Positions 29,817-41,258 of a DNA stretch of 64,000 bases are shown piece after piece (position 1 is the stretch's first letter; each line of letters opens with the position of its first letter). Under the pieces are notes generated by a model, which was given only the letters and a program-made list of their open reading frames with translations, was not told the DNA's origin and made no database searches. The position numbers were made by a program, and so were the translations under genes. The stretch comes from Laguncularia racemosa (lineage: Eukaryota > Streptophyta > Magnoliopsida > Myrtales > Combretaceae), in contig JBBMOL010000243.1 in assembly GCA_037954665.1 (NCBI GenBank), positions 832,535 through 896,534 on the forward strand. Direction: 5' to 3'.

Positions 29817-31943
29817 ATGACTCATTCTTCTCAGACATGTGAACTAACTTATAATCCGGAGATTGAGAAGACTCTAAAGAGGCTGCGACAAGAAGCTAGA
29901 TCATCCCCCAGACCGAACTTAGTATCGGACTTGTCTGATTCATCCCTTGATTCTGAGAAAGAGGACGACATGGCAAATCTCGAGAGAACCTTAAGGGAGT
30001 TGGCTGCATCGGATGTGAATCAACAACCACTTTGTATTCACTATCCCAAACTAGCTGTGGAATTCGAATTGAAATCTAGGTTGATACATCTGCTACCTAC
30101 ATTTCATGGTCTTGAGATATGTCTAAAGATCCTCACAAGATTTGAAAGAGTTTCATATAGTGTGTTCTAGTATGAGGCTACAAGGAATAACCGACGAACA
30201 AATCAAGCTACGTGCTTTTCCGTTTTCTTTAAGTACTAAAGCTAAAGATTGGTTGTTTTATTTGCCTCCAGGTTCTATCACCACTTGGACAATATGGTGA
30301 GACTCTTCTTAGATAAATTCTTCCCCGCATCCAGAGCCGCTGGTATAAGAAGAGAAATTTGTGGTATAAAACAGAGGGACACCGAGACACTTCATGAGTA
30401 TTGGGAGAGGTTCAAGCAACTGTGTGCAAGCTGCCCACAACATGGGATATCTAAACAACTCCTCATCCAATATTTTTATGAAGGCCTACTTCCGATGGAG
30501 AGGAAGATGATGGATGCTGCAAGTGGAGGCGCCATAGTAAACAAAACCCCTGGTCAAGCTAGGGAATTGATCTCCATTATGGCTGCCAATTCGCAACAAT
30601 TTGGGTATAGGCATGATACGTCTTCAAGGAAGGTAAATGAGGTAAATGTGTCTAACCTTGAACATCAAATTTCTAATCTTACCTCCCTTGTGCAGCAGCT
30701 AGCTCTTGGAAATACCCAACAGGTGAAAGCTTGTGGAATTTGTGCTGCTCCTAGTCATCCGACCGACATGTGCCCCACATTGCAAGATGACAATCATGAA
30801 CACGCCAATGCTGTAGGAGGATTCCCAGGACAGCCACAAAGGAAGTATGACCCCTACTCGAATACTTACAATCTTGGATGGAGGGATCATCCTAACTTCC
30901 GATATGGCAATAACCCTCAACATGTCCAACAATTCCAGCCAAAGCCATCCCACCACGTACCCCAAGCTCCTTCCACTTCAGGTATGCCCCTTGAGGATAT
31001 TGTTAAGTCTTTAGTTGTGAATACCAAACAATTTCAGGAGGAAACAAAGCAAAGCATTCAAAACTTGGAGAATCAGGTAAGCCAACTTGCTTCAGCTGTA
31101 AACAGGTTAGAAACTCAAGGTAAGTTACCTTCTCAAACTATTACAAACCCAAAGCAAAGCGTTAATGCAATTACCTTGAGAAGTGGAACAGAATTGCAGG
31201 GATCAAATAAGAAAGGACATTCGTCTAATCTTGAGGAAGAGACCAAGAAAGAGATTTTGACTCCGAGCCAGCAGGGCGACCAGATTAGCAAGTCTCTAGT
31301 TGAGCCATCGAAGGTTACATTGATACCACCTCCTTTCCCCTCCAGATTGGCGAAATCCAAGAACGAAGCGAAAGAAAAAGAGATTCTGGAAACGTTTCGT
31401 AAAGTCGAGGTAAATATTCCTTTACTTGATGCAATTAAGCAAATACCGCGCTATGCTAGATTCCTCAAGGACTTGTGCACTAACAAAAGGAAGCTGAAAG
31501 GCAATGAAAAGATTAGTGTGAGTGAAAATGTTTCAGCTATTATTCAGAAGAAGCTTCCACCTAAATGTAAGGATCCAAGTATGTTCACCATTCCTTGCAA
31601 AATAGGTAGTCTTGGAATCGCTAAAGCCATGTGTGATCTAGGAGCTTCTATCAATGTCATGCCTTTGTCTGTTTATCAACGTTTAAATGTTGGTCCTTTA
31701 AAGGAAACGGGTATTATTGTTCAACTTGCTGATAGGTCCAATGTTTATCCTGAGGGAGTTCTAGAGGATGTTTTAGTTCAAGTCAATGGGTTGGTTTTTC
31801 CTGCTGATTTTTATGTGCTTGACATGGACGATAGTGATTCTCATACTTCATCACTGATATTATTAGGGGGACCATTCCTTAAGACTTCTAAAACGAAAAT
31901 CAATGTAAATGATGGCACCCTCACTATGGAATTTGATGGTTAA
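29817..31943 (+). pseudogene. Gag-protease of C1
   Basis: From the ATG at 29817 the line runs through LERTLRELAASDVNQQP, LAVEFELKSRLIHLLPTFHGLE, a frame break near 30113 and another near 30292, then 564 open codons: RLFLDKFFPASRAAG, ETLHEYWERFKQLCASCPQHG, a CX2CX4HX4C knuckle (CGICAAPSHPTDMC), AITLRSGTELQG, PRYARFLKDLC, and protease active site MCDLGASINVMP with LILLGGPFLKTS. It ends at a TAA where C3 has GAA. The two breaks compensate but stops lie between them, so Gag is cut; C2 shows that stretch intact. Confidence 0.92.
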
Positions 31944-32078
31944 GTGATTAAATTTAACATTTATGATGCCATGAAACATCCTAACGATATCTCTCCTGTT
32001 TTTGTTACGGATGTTATTAACCCATCACCACAGGCACCAAGGCTGGAATCAAAATCCTTATCCGAATATTTAGCCAGG

Positions 32079-32130
32079 AACGTCTAGCCAAAGACGTTAA
32101 AGAAAGGCGCTTCATGGGAGGCAACCCATG
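32079..32130 (+). promoter_or_regulatory. Paired hairpins after the pol region (C1)
   Basis: AACGTCT/AGACGTT with loop AGCCAA (32079-32098) and CATGGG/CCCATG with loop AGGCAA (32113-32130). Kept in C2 (45198-45217, 45232-45249) and C3 (60475-60494, 60509-60526) and decayed in E (9880-9897). Confidence 0.65.
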
Positions 32131-33396
32131 TCAAAAAAAAAAAAATCCTTTAGTTTTGTTTTGCTTTAGTTTTGGTTTGTTTTAGTTTTGTTTTGATTTT
32201 AGTATAGTTTTGAACTCTTTGGATCAGCTGCAGCAAGGACACATAATCAAATGACACTTTCCAGAGCTTAAGGGGAGAACTCCAATACTAGGGAAGTACC
32301 AGTATTTCCTTTCTCTTATTCTCTAATGTTCCTTGTGTTGTTAATTCCTCTTTCATTGTACTGAATTAGAAACAGTGAGGACACTGTTCAAGCTATGTGT
32401 GAGGGAGAGGATAATAAATTATAGAGAATAGAGAATTGATCCATACTTTGAATGTTTGTCCTTAAGCAATTTTAAGCCAAATTTTTTCAAATTTATCATG
32501 AAATCTAGAGATTGTACTAAATGTTATAATAAGCATCTACAAAATGTGAAATTGACTTGTTCAAATGCTTTACTCACCCACTGCTGTGATTAGGATACTT
32601 GGTTAAAATTAAGTAGTGAAATCTTTAAGAAACAAATTTACCTTGTATTTAGCCTTAGAATTGGAAGTCTAAGAGTAGGTCGAGTCCTTAAGTGAAAAAT
32701 AAACAAGTTTACTTCTAGGATATATTAGCTACTATATACTCTTTGAAAAAAAATAATAAATAAAAAATAAAAAAAAATCAAGCATAGCCATTACTCCAAT
32801 GATTCAACTAATTGAGTTAAGAGTATTCAAACTTGAATGTTAGAGTGAGGAAGAGTCCGTAGGGGTATCTCAAAACCCGGTCACTTGAGTGATGAGCTCG
32901 GGATGTTGCCGACTCAATGAACTCACTATAACGATAAGGGCGAAAAAGGCAAAAGTTCATGAAAAGAAGCGGGCAAAAACCCGTCAAAATAGATGCTTGA
33001 ATAAATCAAAAGAACATAAACATTCATTGAATAAAACAAGACGTATAAAAGGGAGAATATCTAGCAAAGAGCTTATACCATATTCTTTTACTCTATGTTG
33101 CAAGGGTTATATGTTTGCTAATGTCCAATGAAGTTTAATTGGATGTTTTTCCTTAGTAGATTAAGTATTTACTGTTGGAATAAAAATTCTTTTGCTAAAC
33201 ATGAGGATTAAAGTTTGTTTTGTTTAGATTAGCTATTGAATTTTGTCCATAGTAATTTAATCACAGGAAACCAGTTTGGGTTGAAGTAGTAGCCGTTAAA
33301 ATTACAAGTCATGAATTACAAATGAATAGATGCTTGGAATGATGAAAAGAAAGTTTGTATAATCTATGACAGATTTCTCAATTGATTTGATGCAAA

Positions 33397-33434
33397 TGCT
33401 TGAGGACAAGCAAGAGTTTAAGTGTGGGGGAATT
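33397..33434 (+). promoter_or_regulatory. Terminal stem-loop and polypurine tract of C1
   Basis: TGCTTG/CAAGCA stem with loop AGGA (33397-33412), then AGTGTGGGGGAATT (33421-33434) directly before the 3' LTR. Confidence 0.75.
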
Positions 33435-35068
33435 TGATAGAGCCATTTTATACTCAATCTTTATAGTATAAATTGTGTTAAATTATTATTGATTTTATAG
33501 AAATCATAAGGAAATGGTACTTAATTCTATTATGGTGATAAATCAAGTTAAATGGTGTCAAAGGTGCCAATTCAAGTAAATTAGAGAAGTCATCTACAAC
33601 TTGGATCAAGACAAGGAATTACACCACCGGAGGAAGCACGGTTTGAGGCACGGCCATTGTGCAAACCGTGTTACACACTGGACAAGAAGGCAGAAATGTG
33701 GACTTTGAACAGAGAGAGACACGGTTTAGGGAACGGCCGTGGTGGAAGCCGTGGGAGCAACCGTGCTTGGAGCCGTGGTGGAAGCTAGATGTGCTAAGGA
33801 GAAGAAATTGTGGAACATCAACCAGAGGATAGCATGGCTTGAAATCTAGCCGTGGGTGTAACCGTGGTACACACTGGGCACGGATGAAGACTTGTTGATT
33901 ATGCACAGAATAAGGCACGGTTGAAAATCTAGCCGTGGGTGGAGCCGTGGTACACACTGGACACAGAAGATGATACATGAAATATGCACAAAGGATGGCA
34001 CGGCTTGACCTACGGCCGTGTGTTAGGGCGTGCCAGGCGGACGAACATTTACTTCTCGAAATCTACTTGGAAAAGGAAAGATATTTTCATATCTTGCTAG
34101 CAAAAGATCACATGCCATCTCCCTAACAATATAAATAGAACCAACCCTAGAGGGTTAGGACAACTTTTGAATCTTTGAATCTGGAATCACCTTGGAGACA
34201 AGAAGGAAACGAGGAGGCAGAGCAGGCAACCGAGTTCATTATGTTTTTATTTTTTATTTTCGTTTTGTTGATGAACATGAGTAGCTAAGCTACTTTTCTA
34301 GCCAAAGGATTATAGATGTTTAATTCTCCACGAATTGTGAGGTCTAATTGACTTGTATTTAATCTATTCATTGTTTTCGGGTATTCATATATCTTCTGAT
34401 CGTTTTGTCATTATTATCTTTGTTGATTGGTATGAATAGAGCTCTTCTACTCAATTAGCAAGTTAATATATTGTCAACTAGCACGTCAAATCCGTAATTG
34501 TTTGATTGTTCTAGTCTTAGTGACGCAATAACATGTTTGGTTATAAAAGAGATGATCGAATTCATGTTATGGAGGTGTATGATCATGTTTAAATAGGTTA
34601 TCTTATAATCTACTGGCATGAATTGGTGGTCTCTCTAGATTTTAATGCTATTGATAGATTAAATCTAAGCGCTTGTCTAGGGTTGTTTAATCAATAAGAG
34701 AAATAATTCAAAGCGCTTGTCTGAGGTTATCGAGGAAGTAAGGAGAGATAGGTTGTTAGAGCTTGTTAATAACCATAACCAGTTTATCTAGAACTAAGAA
34801 TAGAAAACATTTGCATCGATGATCAATTCCTAGAATTAAACTATCTTGATTCCTTTGGCTAGGCTTTTATTAATATCCGATTTTCTTACCTTATTTTAGT
34901 TTATTTTGATTCACAAACAAACCCCCCCATTTTTCTTTTCCCTTTTATTCTCCTTGAATAGAAATAAGTTTAACCAATCTCTATGGATTCGACCCTACTC
35001 ACCACTATATGCAAATCATATAATTGTCTAGGAGTAGGTTTTATTTTTGTTGGATTCGACACCCATCA
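33435..35068 (+). repeat. 3' LTR of C1
   Basis: 1,634 bp from TGATAGAGCC to CACCCATCA; a few substitutions and indels against the 5' LTR. Confidence 0.95.
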
Positions 35069-35073
35069 ATCAT

Positions 35074-35182
35074 GCAGTTGTTCTTCCAAAGTTCTCCTAC
35101 CTGCCACATTACGACCCTAACCTCCACCAACCTGACTATTGGCTTCATCACCAATTCCCCCTTTCACACTGTCATTCGACAT
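35074..35182 (-). pseudogene. N-terminus of A2 Gag
   Basis: ATG at 35182-35180 starts MSNDSVKGGIGDEANSQVGGG, then an in-frame stop and GRNVAGRRTLEEQLHD up to the C1 insertion. Colinear with the D start MSINSVNGG. Confidence 0.85.
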
Positions 35183-36128
35183 AGTTGTAGACCTCGTGTA
35201 CTGATTCTCAAAAACAATTTGAAGTAAGGACACACACCCCACAACTACACTTCCCTTAACGCCACACAATAGCAACTACAAGAAAGAAAACAAACAAACC
35301 CACTTAACTTCACAAATATGTTATTATAACTCACGTGTAGTACTCTTCTCCACAACACGTTAATATAACATGGTGCAACAATTTTTAATCCCCACAAGTC
35401 ACTCCTTCACAAGCAACTCCACGACAACAACACAAATACTACACTCCACTTCCACGAAAACAATAAGAAATGGAAACAACAACAAATATACTTCCACTCC
35501 CACGGCAACAATAATAAATGACAAAACAACAAGTATACTTCCACTTCCACGGCAAGGATGACAACAAAAACAAATATACCACTTTCCACAAATGTATTCC
35601 GAATTCCACAATAGGCAGCAACTTCAATTTGAAATTCAAACCACTTCACTAACTGCAAGCCTTCTTCAATTGGTAAGTAATGAATTCAAATTCAAATAGC
35701 ACTCATTAACTCCCACAACTTAATGGAATGTGTTTGAATTCAAATAGATTCCTTACTAATCAAAATCAATGCAAATTTGTAAATTGCACTTCTCCAATTC
35801 AGAATTACACAATGGAAGTCACAACAACAACCTACACATCCTCCTTCACGTCACAACTAGTCACGACAAGAATTGGTGAGTTTTCAAGTTCAAAAGTTGT
35901 TGAATTAAACAACACTTCTATGCTTATGCCCTTCCACGAAAATTATTAATCATAAGATGATTCAATAACCTTCCCAATCCAACTCCAACAAGCAACAAAT
36001 CAAAATTCAAACCAAGGTAATTTCGCAAGTCACACTACACAACACAATTGCGATTCACAATTTGATTAACCCTAATTGAAGATGAATATCACAAAATCAA
36101 TAACCATAAATCCCTTCTCTCCACTTGT
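35183..36128 (-). other. Untranslated leader of A2
   Basis: CAA/CAC-rich on the + strand, with repeated CTTCCACGGCAA and CAACAACAAATATACTTCCAC pieces at 35440-35580. No gene; the open frames on both strands at 35370-35660 are low-complexity shadows. Confidence 0.7.
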
Positions 36129-36140
36129 TCTCTGATACCA
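36129..36140 (-). other. Primer-binding site, tRNA-iMet type (A2)
   Basis: TCTCTGATACCA, complement of TGGTATCAGAGA; one mismatch to the tRNA-iMet site at its far end. Confidence 0.85.
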
Positions 36141-36145
36141 AAAGA

Positions 36146-37152
36146 TGATATGCCTAATTCCACTTCCAAGCACAATCAAATGACTCAAGAAAACAAGTCT
36201 CAAGTCTCATACAAAACCGGTCCACCAAAGAAGCAATTCACGTGACACCTTTGTAGATTTTGATGGAAAATGTTGTTCAAATGATTTAATTATAATCTCT
36301 ATTGGTAACATTAACCAAGTAACCACAATAAGGATTGAAATATCATGTGGAAATCAGATCAAAGAAAGCAATAAAACCATGAAATCCACTTTCCCTTTCA
36401 ATCACAAATTCACGCCAACACTAAAAATGAAATATGTAATTCAAGTGCTCAAGGAAACAATCAATCTTACAAGATTGTTGTCCATGAAGTAAACCACAAA
36501 TATGTCCAAGAAAGATCCAAATCTACCCTAGATATGACTCACTAGAGAAGAAATGAACATATAACAAAGTTGAATTGAAATGACTCACAATTCGCCTTCG
36601 TCGCATTCGCCACAATTCCAATTCTTGGGTTGAAATTGATAAGAGTTTGGAACTAAGGAAAGAACCCTAATTCACACGTGAAATGTGTCTCTCAAATCTG
36701 TAAAAATTGCCTCCTCAAACCCTCTCTTAAGCAAGTATTTATACTTGCTACTCCTAGGGTTAAAGAGTGGTTAAAATTACAAGTTTGCCACTTTTAAGGT
36801 GGCTAGCCCTAAATGAAAATTTCAACAAAATAAAAGTATCCCAAAACCAAAGTACAACCAAAATAGTTCATAAAAAAATTACAAGATACAAAATAACATA
36901 AGTTTTCATGATCCAATGCCTCGGAATAGAAAACAATCGTAGCGGGTCTTTGATTGTCATCCTGAAAAAACATTCTGTGTCCAACAGGAGTTGTAGGATA
37001 TATTGGCATCCCATGGAGAATTATCATTGTACCTGTAAGATTATTCTCAAATATTTATTAGAAATAAAGACATAGGGTAAAATATGAGCAATTTGGATCA
37101 TCATCCAAATCGGGTTCGGAAAAGGTCGATAATGTCATAAATTTTCCCATCA
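36146..37152 (-). repeat. 5' LTR of A2
   Basis: 1,007 bp from TGATATGCC to TTTCCCATCA. TATA inverted repeat at 36730-36749. The flank AAGGA at 37153-37157 should be half of the target duplication; the other half is hidden in the gap. Confidence 0.93.
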
Positions 37153-37930
37153 AAGGACGTCAGGCATTTTCACCATGACCTCTTCATTTCCCACTCTCAA
37201 CATTAACTTCCCATCCCCAACATCAATTATGGCTCTAGCAGTAGCCAAAAATGGCCTCCCCAATATAAGAGGGACCTCTACATCCACTTCCATGTCAAGG
37301 ATGACGAAATCCGCCGAGAAGATGAAGTCCTGCACCTTCACTAATACATCTTCAACTACTCCTCTCGGGAATTTGACTGATCGATCGGCTAACTGAAGAC
37401 TCATTTTGGTCGTTTTCGGCTCTCCAATACCCAATTTCTGGAACATCTTGTATGGCATCAAATTAATGCTGGCTCCCAAATCAGCCAATGCCCGTTCTTC
37501 AGATAAATTCCCTATCAGGCAAGGGATGGTAAAGCTCCCAGGATCTTTTGACTTCTTTAGGAGTTTGTTTTGAATTACCGCAAAGCATTCTCCTCCTAAA
37601 GTTACAGTGGAGAATTCTTCAAGCTTCCTTTTATTCGATATTAACTCTTTCAAAAATTTCGCATATCGTGGCATTTGTGATAATGCCTCAACCAGTGGAA
37701 GATTGATATGCAATTGCTTGAATATCTCTAAAAATCTGCCATAGTGCTCATTTGTTCTGTCCTTCTTGAGTCGTGCTGGATAAGGAACATTGGGCTTGTA
37801 TTCTAGGATTAATGGAGGTGATGATTTCTCTTTAGGTGATTTTTCTGAATGCTTTCCCCCTTCTTTGAGAACAGCTTGTTCTTTTGCTGGTTCAATCACC
37901 CAATTCTCTTCTTCTTGAACCTTTAGTTGT
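37153..37930 (-). pseudogene. Retropepsin region of element F (first copy)
   Basis: Minus-strand open frame: ELQLKVQEEEN, PPLILEYKPNVPYPARL, LPLVEALSQMPRYAKFLKELISNKRKLEE, then the protease with active site ALADLGASINLMP, LADRSVKFPRGVVEDVLVKV and VPLILGRPFLATARAIID. This is an Athila/Tat-type Gag-protease distinct from C. The first 26 codons of the longer frame (37936-38010) belong to the inserted LTR B. The true upstream codons are TLRSGKE at 52898 in the other contig. Pol would lie left of A2, in the gap. Confidence 0.9.
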
Positions 37931-37935
37931 AGTTC

Positions 37936-39725
37936 TGATACGAACCACGCCAACCCGTGACTAAACCCAATACCAATAAGTTCGGAAAATTCGTTGCCCA
38001 AAACGCCCAAACACCTAAAGTGGAAACCGCGACCCGTTGTCTATAAGTGAGACAAGAACCTTGGTATAAAAGTGAAGACGCCATAATCGAGATGGAAGAC
38101 CGATTGATAAGTCGGGATGAACGCCACGGAAATCAATCCGATAAGTTCGATTTAGTTCTTGAAGAACCAAGAGAGGTGCCTCTCAAAAGTGTTTAATGTT
38201 CAAAGATGTATATCTTAGTTGTTCTAAACCCTAGGAGCTTTTATACTAGGGTTACAATTTGTGTAAAAAACAAGTCCAAAACGACGTAGTTTATGATGGG
38301 AAAAATTCTGGCACTGTCAACCTCTTCAGAACCCAATTTGGATGATTGACCAAATTGCTCATATTTTATCTTATGTCTTTATTTCTAATAAACTTTGAGA
38401 ATAATCTTACAGGTACAATTATATATCTCCATGGGATGCCAAAATGTCCTACAACTTCAGTTGGACACAGAACATTTTTCTGGGAAACAATCAAAGGCCC
38501 GCTGTGATTGCTCTCTATTCTAAGGCATTGGATCATGAAGATTTATGTTATTTTGTATCTTGTAAATGTTTATTGAACTATTTTGGTTGTATTTTGGTTT
38601 TAGGACACTTTTATTTCTTTGTAACTTTCATTTAGGGTTAGCCAACTTAAAAGTGGCAAACTTGTAATTTTGAGGACTTTTTAACCCTAGGAGTAGCAAG
38701 TAGAGCGTTTGAGGGAGATTATTGTCGCAGAACATACACCTCTTTTCACGTGTGAATTAGGGTTCATACCTTGGTTCCAACTCTTATCAATTTCAATTCC
38801 AAGACTTGAAATTGTGGCGAGTGCAACATCTTGAAATTGTGAGATTATATCAATTTCATTTTGTTGTGATTTCTTTTCTTCTCTAGTGTGTTGTATCTAG
38901 GGTTGATTAGAGATAGTTCTTGGTCAGATTTACATCTTATTGTACACGAATTCTTGTGATTATTTGAAGTACTTATCATTTGATTTTGATCATCATTGAA
39001 AAGTTTCCTCGAAAACGTGAATTTCACCATTTGGAAAAGGAATCTTACTTTACGGTTTTCTTTGTCAAATTGAGGCTTCATTTGCGTGGATTATATGATA
39101 TTAGAGTGTTATTAGAAACCATTTCCATTGTGGTATTCAGATTATATCATTAGTAGAATTGAATTTCATCATTTCAACATTAGGTTCATTTGAAAAGTGC
39201 CATTTTGGGATCCGATTTTGCCTAGACTTGAGATATCTTTTCTTAAGTCTTTTGGATGTGTTTTAAAGTGTGATTAGGCACATCAGTTTAGTTAAGTGAC
39301 ATAAAAACGCGAAACAGAACAAGCTGGCCGACAGGGGATACACGGTCGTGTACACGCCCGTGTACTTTGGCCGTGTACTTTTCTATGCAACCTCTGGCAA
39401 CATACACGCCCGTATACTTTGGCCGTGTATCTTTCTGTGCAACTTCTGGCAACATACACGCCCGTGTACTTTAGCCGTGTATCTGTCTGTGGATTTGCTT
39501 GACTCCATACACGGCCGTGACTTGAAAATACATGCCCTCTTCAACCCGTGTCCAGTATAACTTGTACAAAAGCAAAGGTCTTCCAATGGTTGTTCCAATC
39601 CGTTCCAACTTCATGATTGCTCCAATCCTTTCCGGCTTCATGGACAACCTTTATCAACTCGTTAAGTGCTTCCTTGAATTTTTTGCTCAATTTCTTATGA
39701 TCGGTCCAGGCGGCACTTCAAGAGG
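37936..39725 (-). mobile_element. Solo LTR of family B in F, cut by gap (first copy)
   Basis: TGATACGAACC is the complement of the LTR B end. The left flank is AGTTC (37931-37935). It is split by a solo A-type LTR at 38294-39285 and stops 42 bp short of its end at the N gap. The complete version is at 51057-52892. Confidence 0.93.
38294..39285 (+). mobile_element. Solo LTR of A2/A type inside the solo LTR B (first copy)
   Basis: 992 bp, TGATGGGAAA to AGGCACATCA, target duplication GTTTA (38289-38293 and 39286-39290). No internal sequence. Compared with LTR A the sequence after AGCAAGTA lacks about 17 bases, which removes the TATA core and the right arm of its inverted repeat (near 38695-38705). 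Confidence 0.93.
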
Positions 39726-40225
39726 NNNNNNNNNNNNNNNNNNNNNNNNNNNNNNNNNNNNNNNNNNNNNNNNNNNNNNNNNNNNNNNNNNNNNNNNNNN
39801 NNNNNNNNNNNNNNNNNNNNNNNNNNNNNNNNNNNNNNNNNNNNNNNNNNNNNNNNNNNNNNNNNNNNNNNNNNNNNNNNNNNNNNNNNNNNNNNNNNNN
39901 NNNNNNNNNNNNNNNNNNNNNNNNNNNNNNNNNNNNNNNNNNNNNNNNNNNNNNNNNNNNNNNNNNNNNNNNNNNNNNNNNNNNNNNNNNNNNNNNNNNN
40001 NNNNNNNNNNNNNNNNNNNNNNNNNNNNNNNNNNNNNNNNNNNNNNNNNNNNNNNNNNNNNNNNNNNNNNNNNNNNNNNNNNNNNNNNNNNNNNNNNNNN
40101 NNNNNNNNNNNNNNNNNNNNNNNNNNNNNNNNNNNNNNNNNNNNNNNNNNNNNNNNNNNNNNNNNNNNNNNNNNNNNNNNNNNNNNNNNNNNNNNNNNNN
40201 NNNNNNNNNNNNNNNNNNNNNNNNN
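39726..40225. other. Assembly gap (500 N)
   Basis: Exactly 500 N. The sequence on the left ends inside a reverse LTR B and the sequence on the right starts 1 base before a forward LTR B. The right side repeats 27106 onward, so the two contigs overlap by about 12.6 kb. Confidence 0.97.
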
Positions 40226-40226
40226 A

Positions 40227-41126
40227 TGATGAGATCCATGATGAGAGTCAAGCTGAAGAAGGAATGTGGATCCTCTTGAAGTGCCACCTGGACCGATCAC
40301 AAGAAGTCGAGTGAAACAACTCAAGGAAGCACTTAACGGGTTGATAAAGGATGTCCATGAAGCCGAGAAGGATTGGGTCAATCATGAAGTTGGAACGGAT
40401 TGGAACAACCATGGGAAGACCCTTGCTCTTATACAAGTCACACCGGACACGAGTTGAAGAGGGCGTGTACTTTCAAGGCACGGCCGTGTAGGACTCTCAA
40501 GATTGCACAGAATCATACACGGCTAGATACACGGTTAAAAGGCACGGCCGTGTATGGAGTCAAGCAAATCCACAGAAAGATACACGGCTAAAGTACACGG
40601 GCGTGTATGTTGCCAGAAGTTGCACAGAAAGATACACGGTCAAAGTACACGGGCGTGTATGTTGCCAGAAGTTGCACAGAAAGTACACGCAAAGTACACG
40701 GGCGTGTACACAGGCCGTGTATCCCCTGTTGGCCAGCTTGTTCTGTTTCGCGTTTTTATGTCACTTAACTAAACTACGTCGTTTTGGACTTGTTTTTACA
40801 CGAATTGTAACCCTAGTATAAAAGCTCCTAGGGTTTAGAACAACTAAGATATACATCCTTGAACATTAAACACTTTTGAGAGGCACCTCTCTCGGTTCTT
40901 CAAGAACTAAATCGAACTTATCGGATTGATTTCTGTGGCGTTCATCCCGACTTATCAATCGGTCTTCCATCCCGATTGTGGCGTCTTCACTTTTATACCA
41001 AGGTTCTTGTCTCGCTTATAGACAACGAGTCGCGGTTTTCCACTTTAGGTGCTTGGGCGTCTTAGGCAACGAATTTCCGAACGTATTGGTATTGGGTTTC
41101 GTCACGGGTTGGCATGGTTCGTATCA
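40227..41126 (+). repeat. 3' LTR of B, second copy
   Basis: Equal to 27107-27997 with small indels; for example GTTGCACAGAAAGTACACGC at 40670-40689 is a different array repeat length. Pol extension frame at 40266-40457. No B interior precedes it because the contig begins here. Confidence 0.93.
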
Positions 41127-41131
41127 ACTTG

Positions 41132-41258
41132 AGATTGTTTTTCTTAAGTCTTTTGATTGTGCTTCTAAGTGGTTTTAAGCACATCACCACTGGTGGTTGT
41201 GGTAATGTCATTCTGTTAACTCTAGTCGCCAGTGTAGCAACTATGGTAGTAAGATCAT
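41132..41258. other. LTR A tail and A2 gag fragment, second copy
   Basis: 41132-41186 is the last 55 bp of LTR A (+), then CCACT, then 41192-41258 is the A2 gag fragment (-). Colinear with 28003-28129, ending in ATCAT. Confidence 0.9.

Larger units (their letters stand above)
31944..33434 (+). other. Deletion junction and 3' untranslated region of C1
   Basis: At 32030-32082 two short pieces of the pol leader region are joined at CAG/G-like points directly to the post-pol motif. Two hairpins follow (32079-32098 and 32113-32130), then a T-rich stretch, an inner hairpin at 32371-32388, an A-rich run near 32745-32775, and the terminal hairpin and purine tract (33397-33434). The 32889-33131 open frame is present in C2 but decayed in C3, so it is not convincing. 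Confidence 0.75.
28130..35068 (+). mobile_element. Element C1: Athila-like element with RT, RNase H and integrase deleted
   Basis: LTRs 28130-29765 (1,636 bp) and 33435-35068 (1,634 bp), target duplication ATCAT (28125-28129 and 35069-35073), tRNA-Asp-like primer site and a purine tract. The interior has gag and protease but joins the protease end to the post-pol region, skipping about 3.1 kb present in C3. It is a terminal-repeat-with-gag type element. The LTRs are nearly identical, so insertion was recent. Confidence 0.95.
15315..37152 (-). mobile_element. Element A2: reverse-strand gag-protease element split by A and C1
   Basis: Read on the minus strand: 5' LTR (36146-37152), primer site, leader, gag start (35182), then gag across two insertion sites, protease (16136-15438) and a truncated 3' LTR (15424-15315). 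Removing C1 with one ATCAT joins EEQLHD to LTTIVATLATR; removing A with one CCACT joins PQPPV to VNQLTP. Both joins restore a colinear gag. There is no room for RT or integrase between protease and 3' LTR, so A2 was non-autonomous before being interrupted. It lies in F. Confidence 0.9.

Noticed and set aside
31944..32090. Precise intron loss as the cause of the pol deletion in C1/C2
   Set aside because: The deleted segments in C3 do not start with a convincing GT donor, so splicing is not supported by the sequence alone; kept only as an option.
32889..33131. 80-codon open frame (MMSSGCC...) identical in C1 and C2
   Set aside because: C1 and C2 are copies of one insertion, and the matching region of C3 (61225-61400) does not keep it.
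33619..33978. Cysteine- and histidine-rich 119-codon minus-strand frame, also at 41443 and 46737
   Set aside because: It lies antisense in the LTR array and its residues come from the repeated CACGG/CCGTG pieces.
35399..35658. Overlapping hydrophobic frames that look like membrane proteins (also 48519-48778)
   Set aside because: Low-complexity CAA/CAC leader sequence read on the other strand in three frames.
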